Below, in pieces: positions 7,241 through 14,581 of a stretch of DNA of 64,000 nucleotides. The notes under the pieces were generated by a model. That model was not told the origin of the DNA and did no database searches. It was given only the letters and a program-made list of their open reading frames with translations. The DNA comes from Chloroflexota bacterium (GTDB taxonomy: Bacteria; Chloroflexota; Anaerolineae; Promineifilales; Promineifilaceae). The DNA lies in NCBI GenBank assembly GCA_022616275.1, contig JAKEFB010000182.1:1-64000 (forward strand), given 5' to 3'. Positions within the stretch are counted from its first letter, which is position 1; each line of letters opens with the position of its first letter. The translations under genes and the position numbers were made by a program.

Positions 7241-10201
7241 ATGAAAAGTCGTCTGCTCTTTCTGGCCGTACCGGTTCTCGCCGGCCTGGCCGGTTTATCG
7301 TTCCTATACTTCATGTTATGCGAGATACCGATGGTTCAGGCCGACACACTCTGTGTCCGGCCGGGCGGCGGAGGCGGCTGCTATGAGGCCATCCAGATAG
7401 CGCTCACCAACGCTCAGGGTGGCGACACCATCCGCGTCGCCGAAGGCGACTATATCGAAAACGTGCGCATAACGAAAACCGTCACCTTGGAGGGTGGCTG
7501 GAATACACAGTTCACGGAGCGTGACCCGGCCGTTTACGTCACCACGATCAGCCCGGCTGAGACGAATGATTCGGTCGTCGCCATCATGGGGCAGTACCAG
7601 GACCCGGCACTGGTGGCCCCCACGCTCGACGGGTTCACTATCACCGGTGGGCGCGGCGACCTGGGTTTCTATCATGGCGGCGGGTTACAGATCAGGCACA
7701 GTAATGCCCTGGTGGCCAACAACGTCATCACCGGTAATATTGGCTATCTACTAGGTGGCGGCGTCTGGGTCCAGCAAGGCGCGCCCCACCTGGAAAATAA
7801 CCGCATCGAGAACAACCAGGTTTTTGAAGAAGACGCTGAAGGGGGCGGCGTCGAGCTGGAGGGGACGCAGGCAGTTCTGGTGAATAATATAATTGCCAAC
7901 AACGTTGTCAACGCCGGAGACGGCCAGGGTGGCGGCGTCTCCATCTCCGGCGGTGGCCCACTTTTCTTGACCGGCAACCAGATCCTCAGCAACACCGTCG
8001 GCCCGACAGGTTACGTTATCGGCGGCGGCATCTTTATGGAGTACGTCACCGCGACCCTCGAAGCAAACGTGATCCAGGGTAATGTCGCCAACTCGCCTGA
8101 GGCTGGTTTTGGCGGCGGGGTGGCCATCCTCTATTCTCAGGCGATAACACTCTCAGGGGAGTTAATCAGCGGGAACTCCATCAACAACGCCGTCGTGCTT
8201 GGCGGCTTCGGTGGTGGAATTTATACCCGCCAGAGTTCGGTTTTTATGGACCGCCTGCGCGTGCAGGCGAATTGCGCCGGCTTCGACGGCTGCCACGGCG
8301 GGGGCATATTCCTCGAGGGCCCATTTACACTGGTAAATTCGCTGGTGACGGACAATCTGGCCCCGAACTCTAGCGCCATTTATATGGTTAATGGTAGCGA
8401 CGGGCACATCGCCAACACGACGATTGCGGCGAACGATGGCATGGGGATCATAACCGGTTCGCCACTCACTTTGAGCAACAGCATCATCATGAGCCACACC
8501 GTTGGTGTTCTCCTCATCGGGGCCGTGAGCGTCACCGTGACTTACAATGATTTTTACGCCAACAGCCAGGCCAACGTCCTGGGGTTCAGCCTCGATCCGA
8601 GCAATCTATTGATTGACCCACTCCTCGACGCCGATTATCATCTTAGCGACGCCTCGCCGGTACGAGATGCCGGGCAGCGCTCCGGCGCCGTCCCCGGCAA
8701 AGACCTGGACGGCGAGTCACGTTATATGATCGGCCCCAGCGGGCTCTACCGGGTAGACATTGGAGCCGACGAAGCGACAGGACCGGCGCAGCAATACCTT
8801 GATTTAGAGCAAGAAGCGGCCGACCTCACCATTGTCGGCCCGGGCAACCCGGCGGACAACCCGGACTCTATGGGGCCGAATGACTACATTGGCTCAGCTG
8901 TAATGGGCCAGGATGTCAACGGCGACGGCCGGCCCGATCTGATCGTGTCCGCCCACGATTGGGCCGAAGATTTCGATACCTATAATGCGACGGGCAGGCT
9001 CTTTGGGCTGTCCAACCCCGGCGCTCGCCTGACCGGCACGATTGACTTGTTAACCGACACGGCCGATCTAACCGTGGTCAGTAAATATTTGCTGCAACAC
9101 GTTGGCGCGGAGTTGGTGGGCGGAGACCTGAATGGGGATGGCTATGATGATTTGATCGCCGGCTCAGCCCAGGACGATGGCGCCGGCAACGGCATGGTAA
9201 CGCCGACCGTCTTTGCCTTGTGGGGCGGCCCCTGGCTCACGGGAACACGGATCCTCACCAACAGCACCCCCGCTGATTTCATGCTCCGGGCGCCAGGACA
9301 GGACTTTTTCGCCTTTTCTGTCAAAAATGCTCTGGCAACAGGCGATCTGGACGGAGATGGGGAGGTCGATCTGGCTGTCGGCGACTACCTGGCCGATGAT
9401 GGTGGCACGGCCGGTACCGGGGCAGCTTTCGTTATCTTCGGCCGGCCGGGCCTGAATGGGCTGTACGACCTGGCCGTGACGCCGGCCGACTTCACCCTCT
9501 ATGGTCCTGCGGCTGTTGCCGGCCTGGGTTCACTTGCCCTGGGACGGGTGAACGCCGGCGCAGAATTGGACCTGGTAGCCAGGACAAGCAACACCGCTTA
9601 CGTCATCCTTGGTCCGCTGGGTAATGGGGCGCTGCACCTCAGCACCACGCCGGCCAACATCACCGTTACCAATCTACAGGATGGTATCCTGGGTATCACG
9701 GACCTGACCGGCGATGGGCAGGACGACGTGATTCTGGGTTCCGGTAGCAGCCTCTTCGTGGTCCCCGGCCCGCTATTGGATGGCCAGAGCTATGACGTCA
9801 CCAGCAGCGCCCAGGTGACGCTCACCGGCGCGACAATCCGTATGTTCGCCGTGGGCGACGTGGTTGGCGATTCACACCCCGATTTAATCCTTGGAGATCC
9901 ATCACTTCGTACGGTCTACGTGATCCAGGGCGGTATGGACCTGTCGGGAACAATCCCATTCGCTGATGCCGCGGCCGTCGTCCTCGACTCGGCTATCGGT
10001 GACATCCTATTTTCCGATGTGGCTGCCGGCGACCTGGATAACGATGGTCGGGCCGATCTCCTCCTCAGCGCCAACGTAAGGGTGGAGACACACCCCGATA
10101 ATTTCAAGGATGCAGGCAAGGTATACGTCCTTTACTCCGAAACACCGGCCGTTACCCCAATCACACCCCAAATCTACCTGCCCATAGTAAAAAGTGATTG
10201 A
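7241..10201 (+). CDS. secreted beta-helix / FG-GAP repeat protein
   Basis: The start at 7241 has a GGAGG ribosome site and gives a clean signal peptide (MKSRLLFLAVPVLAGLAGLS). The open frame runs back to 7169 without such a site. After DTLCVRPGGGGGCYEAIQIA, the first half (about 60-500) is a right-handed parallel beta-helix with repeating NNVI/GGGV turns, as in pectate-lyase-like and polymorphic outer proteins. The second half carries FG-GAP/integrin-alpha calcium loops: NGDGRPDLIV, NGDGYDDLIAG, DGDGEVDLAVG, TGDGQDDVILG, DNDGRADLLLS. The C-terminus ends in QIYLPIVKSD, a tail type I associate with Chloroflexota exported proteins. It is probably a cell-surface or adhesion protein; no catalytic site is evident. 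A strong terminator follows. Confidence 0.85.
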   Translation: MKSRLLFLAVPVLAGLAGLSFLYFMLCEIPMVQADTLCVRPGGGGGCYEAIQIALTNAQGGDTIRVAEGDYIENVRITKTVTLEGGWNTQFTERDPAVYVTTISPAETNDSVVAIMGQYQDPALVAPTLDGFTITGGRGDLGFYHGGGLQIRHSNALVANNVITGNIGYLLGGGVWVQQGAPHLENNRIENNQVFEEDAEGGGVELEGTQAVLVNNIIANNVVNAGDGQGGGVSISGGGPLFLTGNQILSNTVGPTGYVIGGGIFMEYVTATLEANVIQGNVANSPEAGFGGGVAILYSQAITLSGELISGNSINNAVVLGGFGGGIYTRQSSVFMDRLRVQANCAGFDGCHGGGIFLEGPFTLVNSLVTDNLAPNSSAIYMVNGSDGHIANTTIAANDGMGIITGSPLTLSNSIIMSHTVGVLLIGAVSVTVTYNDFYANSQANVLGFSLDPSNLLIDPLLDADYHLSDASPVRDAGQRSGAVPGKDLDGESRYMIGPSGLYRVDIGADEATGPAQQYLDLEQEAADLTIVGPGNPADNPDSMGPNDYIGSAVMGQDVNGDGRPDLIVSAHDWAEDFDTYNATGRLFGLSNPGARLTGTIDLLTDTADLTVVSKYLLQHVGAELVGGDLNGDGYDDLIAGSAQDDGAGNGMVTPTVFALWGGPWLTGTRILTNSTPADFMLRAPGQDFFAFSVKNALATGDLDGDGEVDLAVGDYLADDGGTAGTGAAFVIFGRPGLNGLYDLAVTPADFTLYGPAAVAGLGSLALGRVNAGAELDLVARTSNTAYVILGPLGNGALHLSTTPANITVTNLQDGILGITDLTGDGQDDVILGSGSSLFVVPGPLLDGQSYDVTSSAQVTLTGATIRMFAVGDVVGDSHPDLILGDPSLRTVYVIQGGMDLSGTIPFADAAAVVLDSAIGDILFSDVAAGDLDNDGRADLLLSANVRVETHPDNFKDAGKVYVLYSETPAVTPITPQIYLPIVKSD

Positions 10202-10205
10202 GCCC

Positions 10206-10241
10206 AAGGGGGGCGAATGTTGCCATTCGCCCCCCTTCTTT
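10206..10241 (+). terminator. rho-independent terminator
   Basis: A perfect 14-base stem (arms 10206-10219 and 10224-10237) with a TTGC loop is followed by CTTTATC, directly after the stop codon of the beta-helix gene. Confidence 0.75.
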
Positions 10242-10289
10242 ATCTCTCCCTCTCCCTACCTCTAGCTCTTGCTCTAGCTCTCGCTCCCA
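10242..10289. repeat. short-period tandem repeat, CTCTAG family
   Basis: Period-6 words (CTCTAG, CTCTTG, CTCTCG) repeat in tandem in the gap before the oxidoreductase gene. The same word family recurs at 39664, 58289 and 63647. Confidence 0.7.
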
Positions 10290-10345
10290 CCTGGACAAAA
10301 AGGGACACGAGCCTGTAGAATTCCCCTACTTTGCAAGACCCAGCC

Positions 10346-11932
10346 ATGTGGGACGTCATCATCGTCGGCGGCGGCTACTGCGGCGTCACGGCCGCCATCG
10401 AACTTGAACGCCGCAGCCCCGGCATTCGCCTGCTGCTCCTGGAGGCGGCCGACCAACTGGGCGGCCGGGCCCGCTCGGTGACCCTGGCTGGCGACGGCCG
10501 CGGCCCGGCCCTCGACCTGGGCGCCCACTACTTTGGCGTCCGCCAGCGCCGGCTGCACGCCCTGGCCCACCGCCTCCTCGCCCCCGGCCAGATTTTCAGC
10601 CGCGTCCCCCTCTACGGCGACAACCCTGCCTTCCGCTCCTTCCTCGAAGGCGCCTGGCGGACGACGACCAAAAAAGAGAGCTTCTTTGAAATCCAGGGCC
10701 TGGACAAGCACGCCCCCCTCTACGACCGGATCAGCATCTTCAAATCGCTGGCCACTTACCTCATCCTGGAAAACCTGGTCAACACCCGCGCCCCCTGGCG
10801 CACCCCCCTGGCCCGCCGGCTGGACCAGACCACCGTCGCCGCCTGGATCGCCGGCCAGAAAGTGCCACAATGGATCCGGGAGATGTGGGGCCTGGCCTGC
10901 CTGGACATCCTCTCCGTTTACCCCCAACAGATCTCCCTCCTCTACTGGCTGTGGTACCACGCCACCAACCGCGGCTTCCTGGAAATAGCCAACGACATGG
11001 CCAACGGGCCGCAGGAGTTTGCCGTGGACATTGGCCTGGGCGGCCTGCTGCAGCGCTACGCCGGCGAAATCCGGGGCACGGTCCAGTTGAAAAGCCTGGT
11101 AGTTGGCATAGATCACAGCCGGCCGGACCGGGTCGTCGTCACCACCGCCGGCGGCCAGATGGAGGAAGCGCGGCGAGTCGTCGTCGCCGTCACTCCCCAT
11201 GCCGCCGGCCACCTCATTCACTTCGATCCGCCCCTCCAGCCGGCCCGCGAGCTGCTCCACCGGCAGCCCATCGGCCACGCCGCCAAGGCCATCTTCGTCT
11301 ACCGCGAGCCGTGGTGGTGGGACTGCCACGATTACCACTACTACGGCCTGAGCGCCGGCCCTCTAGCTACCGGCATCGAGTGGCTGCTGGACACCTCCCA
11401 TCCCGGCGGCGGCCACTACTCGCTGATGACCTTCGTCAACGACCGCTTCTTTGAGCGCTTTGACCCGACGGCCGGCCGGGAAGCAATGAAGCAGGCCCTG
11501 GCCCGCGAGCTGGCCGAAGCCCTGGCCGACGAGCGCGCCCTCGACTTCGTGTACGTCGAGATTCACCGCTGGCAGGACGTTCCTACCATTGGCGGTGGCC
11601 CCAACACCAGCTTTGGCCCCGGCGTCCTCAGCCAACTGGAGCTGGCCTTCAACCGGCCGGAGGGGGTCTATTTCCGGCTCTACTTCGCCAGCGCCGAGTA
11701 CAGCACCACCTTCACCGGCTACGTCGAGGGGGCTATGGCCGCCGGTGAATTCGTCGCCGCCCAGGTGGCCTACGATGCCCAGCGCGCCCGCGAACTCTCG
11801 CTCCCCAGGCCGGCCGCCCCGCCCAAACTGCCCGGCCGCCGGCCGCGCTACCTCCACGCCCTCCTCTTCTTCCTCCTCTGGCTCCTCCTCCGCCCCGTCG
11901 CTGCCCTCGCCCGCCTACTATCATCGAGGTAG
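10346..11932 (+). CDS. FAD-dependent oxidoreductase (amine oxidase / phytoene-desaturase superfamily)
   Basis: The protein has 528 residues. The N-terminus MWDVIIVGGGYCGVTAA is a GxGxxG dinucleotide-binding loop, followed by an acidic strand end (LLLLEAADQLGGRARSV), the typical GG-R-A-R motif of flavin monoamine-oxidase relatives. The C-terminal FAD region ends in GYVEGAMAAGEFVAAQV, which matches the GAxxSG-type loop of the family. The last 30 residues are a hydrophobic helix (LLFFLLWLLLRPVAAL), so membrane attachment is likely. The substrate cannot be deduced. ATG 10346 is preferred to the in-frame ATG at 10331, because the decayed copy at 3669 starts at the equivalent codon. The next gene encodes a small secreted protein. 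Confidence 0.8.
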   Translation: MWDVIIVGGGYCGVTAAIELERRSPGIRLLLLEAADQLGGRARSVTLAGDGRGPALDLGAHYFGVRQRRLHALAHRLLAPGQIFSRVPLYGDNPAFRSFLEGAWRTTTKKESFFEIQGLDKHAPLYDRISIFKSLATYLILENLVNTRAPWRTPLARRLDQTTVAAWIAGQKVPQWIREMWGLACLDILSVYPQQISLLYWLWYHATNRGFLEIANDMANGPQEFAVDIGLGGLLQRYAGEIRGTVQLKSLVVGIDHSRPDRVVVTTAGGQMEEARRVVVAVTPHAAGHLIHFDPPLQPARELLHRQPIGHAAKAIFVYREPWWWDCHDYHYYGLSAGPLATGIEWLLDTSHPGGGHYSLMTFVNDRFFERFDPTAGREAMKQALARELAEALADERALDFVYVEIHRWQDVPTIGGGPNTSFGPGVLSQLELAFNRPEGVYFRLYFASAEYSTTFTGYVEGAMAAGEFVAAQVAYDAQRARELSLPRPAAPPKLPGRRPRYLHALLFFLLWLLLRPVAALARLLSSR

Positions 11933-11953
11933 AACGATTTTATAAAATCGTTC
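11932..11953. repeat. 22-base perfect palindrome
   Basis: GAACGATTTTA and its exact reverse complement abut with no loop, overlapping the stop of the oxidoreductase gene by one base. It could act as a terminator hairpin or as a protein-binding site. Confidence 0.6.
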
Positions 11954-11964
11954 GACAACGCTCT

Positions 11965-12519
11965 ATGAAACCCAGGCAACAAAATCTCCAATCCCCAATC
12001 TCCAATCTCCTCTTACCCACCCTCCTCCTGGGAACCACCCTCCTCTGCCACCTCGTCGCCCCGGCCGCCCGGCCGCCCAACCTGTCTCCCCTCCAGCAAC
12101 GAGACTTGTCTTCGCTCGCCTGCCAGGTCGAGGACATGTCCGGCCCGACCTGGAGCCTCATCCGGGCCGAAGCCGCCGCGCCGTCGCTGGCCGCCTACGG
12201 CGAGCCGGTGGCCAACGCCTACAGCGTCTTATTGGGTGACCATTCCCTGGCCTATTTCGCCATTCAGTGTGAGATAGCCGTCTACCAGGACGAAGCGGCC
12301 GCCCGCCGGGTCCTGGAAAAAGCGTGCCTGTCGGGCCAGCCGGCCGGCCCCCCACCCGCCGTCGGCCAGGCTGCCTGCGCCTTGCACGGCGACAGCGGCG
12401 AAGCCCCCCGGCAGTTGTTCTTCCGCCGCGGCCCGGCCGTCATCTTCCTCCACGGCGACACCTCCCTCAATGGCCCGGCCGCCAGCGTGGACCGCCGCCT
12501 GGTTGGTTTCAATCCTTAG
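11965..12519 (+). CDS. small exported protein of unknown function
   Basis: The protein has 184 residues. The signal peptide reads LLLPTLLLGTTLLCHLVAPAA at about residues 15-35; the mature part is not recognised. A few Cys residues (CQVED, CEIAVY, KACLSG, ACALHG) could form disulfides outside the cell. Oddly, residues 6-14 (QNLQSPISN) are encoded by a junction repeat of the CTCCAAT family, so the repeat lies inside the signal-peptide coding region. No alternative start downstream would retain the hydrophobic core. The gene follows the flavin oxidoreductase by 32 bases across a palindrome and is probably not strictly co-transcribed with it. Confidence 0.6.
   Translation: MKPRQQNLQSPISNLLLPTLLLGTTLLCHLVAPAARPPNLSPLQQRDLSSLACQVEDMSGPTWSLIRAEAAAPSLAAYGEPVANAYSVLLGDHSLAYFAIQCEIAVYQDEAAARRVLEKACLSGQPAGPPPAVGQAACALHGDSGEAPRQLFFRRGPAVIFLHGDTSLNGPAASVDRRLVGFNP
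11983..12010. repeat. short-period tandem repeat, CTCCAAT family, inside a gene start
   Basis: Four near-copies of the 7-base word CTCCAAT/CCCCAAT overlap codons 6-15 of the small exported protein. Related loci are at 20271, 42781, 52334 and 63191. Confidence 0.7.
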
Positions 12520-12531
12520 CGCCAATTAAAA

Positions 12532-12652
12532 ACGCGAATGACGCGAATAGACAAATGCCGCAAATGAATTAATAAAAATATTCGCGCCATTCGTTCATTC
12601 GCGCCATTCGCGATGAACAATATCAGCGTTAATCAGCGAAAATCTGCGTCCT
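12532..12652. repeat. hairpin-forming repeat, CGCGAAT/ATTCGCG family
   Basis: CGCGAAT words at 12532-12550 are mirrored by ATTCGCG words at 12589-12612, giving an imperfect long hairpin. This is followed by tandem ATCAGCG words up to 12652. It fills the gap between two convergent genes and may serve as a bidirectional terminator. Confidence 0.6.
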
Positions 12653-12654
12653 AC

Positions 12655-13836
12655 TCAGATCAGGTTCTCGAAAATCCCGGCCGCGCCCATGCCGCCGCCG
12701 ATGCACATGGTGACCATGCCCAGGTGGGCGTTGCGGCGTTTCATCTCGTGCAGGATCTGGACCGACAGCTTGGCCCCGCTGCAGCCCAGCGGGTGGCCCA
12801 GGGCAATTGCCCCGCCGTTGACGTTTAGCTTCTCCTCGTCCATCCCCAGCTCGCGGACCACGGCCACGGCCTGGGCAGCAAAAGCCTCGTTCAGCTCAAT
12901 CAGCTCCATGTCGTCCAGGCTCAGGCCGGTCCGCTTCAGCAGCCGGGGGATGGCCGCCACCGGCCCCACGCCCATAATCTCCGGCCGGACCCCGGCCACG
13001 GCAAAACCAACGAATTTCAGCAGCGGCTTCAGCCCCAGCGCCTGGGCTTTTTTGCGTTCCATGACAATCACCGCCGCCGCCCCGTCGCTCAGCGGCGAGG
13101 AGTTGCCGGCCGTCACCGTGCCGCCCCGCTTGAAGACCGGCTTGAGCTTGGCCAGCCCTTCCAGCGTCGTGTCCGGCCGCAGGTGTTCGTCCCGGTCAAA
13201 GACAAAGCTCCGCCGTTCCGGGCCGTGCGCGCCGGGTGTCACTTCTTCCACCTCAATCGGCACAATCTCGTCCTTAAAGCGCTGTTCGGCGTAAGCGGCG
13301 GCCGCCTTCTGGTGGCTGCGCACGGAAAACTCGTCCTGGGCCTGCCGGCTGACCTCGAATTCTTCGGAGACGCGCTCGGCCGTCAGTCCCATGCTCATGT
13401 ACGCTTCCGGCATCTCCTCCACCAACCCCGGGTTGGGACTGGTGCGGAAGCCAATCATTGGCACCAGGCTCATTGTCTCCGCCCCCCCGGCGATAATACA
13501 GTCGGCCCCATTGGCGATAATCCGCTCGGCGGCAATGGCAATCGTCTGCAGGCCGCTGGAGCAGAAACGGTTGACGGTCATGCCGGCCGTGTCCACCGGC
13601 AGGCCGGCCCGCAGGGCAATCAGCCGGGCAAAGTTCAGCCCCTGCGCCCCTTCCGGCATGGCGCAGCCAATAATCACGTCGTCAATCTCGGCCGGATCCA
13701 ACCCCTCAGCCTTCCTCAGCAAGTCCCGGATAACGGCCGCCGCCATCTCATCCGACCGCCAGTTGCGCGTGCTCCCCTTCTTCGCCCTGCCCACGGCCGT
13801 CCGGCTTCCGGCCACAATCACTGCTTCGCGTTCCAT
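12655..13836 (-). CDS. fadA: acetyl-CoA C-acyltransferase (thiolase)
   Basis: Last step of fatty-acid beta-oxidation: thiolytic cleavage of 3-ketoacyl-CoA. The 393 residues have normal family length. The nucleophile Cys lies in [10 protein letters not shown] (about residue 90), GGAETMS follows, the His is in [16 protein letters not shown] (about residue 350) and the second Cys in [13 protein letters not shown] at the C-terminus. It is the last gene of the minus-strand beta-oxidation cluster. Its start lies 2 bases after the stop of the PIN toxin gene, and its ribosome site (GGAGAG) is made of that gene's last codons, so translation of the two is probably coupled. Confidence 0.93.
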   Translation of the reverse strand: MEREAVIVAGSRTAVGRAKKGSTRNWRSDEMAAAVIRDLLRKAEGLDPAEIDDVIIGCAMPEGAQGLNFARLIALRAGLPVDTAGMTVNRFCSSGLQTIAIAAERIIANGADCIIAGGAETMSLVPMIGFRTSPNPGLVEEMPEAYMSMGLTAERVSEEFEVSRQAQDEFSVRSHQKAAAAYAEQRFKDEIVPIEVEEVTPGAHGPERRSFVFDRDEHLRPDTTLEGLAKLKPVFKRGGTVTAGNSSPLSDGAAAVIVMERKKAQALGLKPLLKFVGFAVAGVRPEIMGVGPVAAIPRLLKRTGLSLDDMELIELNEAFAAQAVAVVRELGMDEEKLNVNGGAIALGHPLGCSGAKLSVQILHEMKRRNAHLGMVTMCIGGGMGAAGIFENLI

Positions 13837-13838
13837 AG

Positions 13839-14261
13839 TTACTCTCCGTTCACATCTATTCGCGCTAATAACTCTTCTGGCGTCAGGACAGGAATAGAAG
13901 AGTCCACAAATCCTAACTTATCTCTTGTCACTATAACGTCCAGACCAGAAGCAAGGGCACAAGCTACTTGTAAGTTATCTTCAAAATCTTCCCCTGGTAA
14001 AGCGTCTGCCTCTTCCAGTACATCACGGTTTACATCGCAAATATGAAATGTCTCTAAACAGGTCCGAATCGCTTCACGAGCACTCTTTCTGTCCTTCTGG
14101 CGGCGACCAATGTAAAAAATATCTGTGATAGTTGATGCAGTAATAAACCCTGTGATCTGTCCATCCTCGTGGGCTCGCCAGACACTAGACGAGGCAGACA
14201 CCCAGGGCTCACGCTTGAACAACACATCAAGCAAAACGTTGGTATCGAGTAAAACGCGCAT
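13839..14261 (-). CDS. PIN-domain ribonuclease toxin (VapC-like)
   Basis: The protein has 140 residues. The N-terminal MRVLLDTNVLLDVLF has the PIN core Asp (D6) and Asn (N8). The middle Glu/Asp cluster (GEDFEDNLQVACAL) and VTRDKLGF supply the other metal-binding acids. Family members cleave RNA when released from the partner antitoxin. Its start overlaps the stop of the upstream small gene (TAATG), the usual antitoxin-toxin layout. The DNA is AT-richer than the flanking beta-oxidation genes, so the pair was probably inserted into the operon. Confidence 0.85.
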   Translation of the reverse strand: MRVLLDTNVLLDVLFKREPWVSASSSVWRAHEDGQITGFITASTITDIFYIGRRQKDRKSAREAIRTCLETFHICDVNRDVLEEADALPGEDFEDNLQVACALASGLDVIVTRDKLGFVDSSIPVLTPEELLARIDVNGE

Positions 14262-14506
14262 TAACCGTATTTTCTAATACGTTCTTCTTCTAGTAAGCGC
14301 TCGACTTCTTCGTCGGTTGGTGGAGGGGCATCTGTGGCCAGTAAACCTAATGCCTTCTCCAGAGTTCCTGTTGTTGTACGCGGGACGTTTACATCACTCT
14401 CAACCGTCTTGAGCACATCTTGTACCAGGTTAAGCCGTGTAACCGTCGGCCAGGTACGTATCGTTTCAAGAACTTCCTGATAATCCTCACGAGTCGCGCT
14501 TGCCAT
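14261..14506 (-). CDS. antitoxin partner of the PIN toxin
   Basis: This is an 81-residue protein from ATG 14506, chosen because GAGGAG lies 6 bases upstream; the frame is open further up to 14548. The body is helical. The C-terminal DEEVERLLEEERIRKYG is the kind of charged tail that wraps PIN toxins in small antitoxins. The N-terminal part would provide dimerisation or DNA binding, but no clear ribbon-helix-helix or AbrB motif is visible. The stop codon overlaps the toxin start by one base. Autoregulation is expected from the family but no operator is seen. Confidence 0.7.
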   Translation of the reverse strand: MASATREDYQEVLETIRTWPTVTRLNLVQDVLKTVESDVNVPRTTTGTLEKALGLLATDAPPPTDEEVERLLEEERIRKYG

Positions 14507-14537
14507 TGGCATCTCCTCAAGGGTCAACTGGGCTGAA

Positions 14538-14574
14538 CCAATTACCAAATTAATTACTTCAATTACCCAATTAC
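14538..14574. repeat. short-period tandem repeat, CAATTAC family
   Basis: Period-8 words (CAATTACC, TAATTACT, CAATTACC) lie between the fadB-like gene's stop and the antitoxin gene. The same family is found at 19106 and 26158. Confidence 0.65.
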
Positions 14575-14581
14575 CTTCCTC

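Noticed and set aside
10274-11338. 354-codon minus-strand open frame
   Set aside because: Antisense to the FAD oxidoreductase; composition shows a shadow frame.
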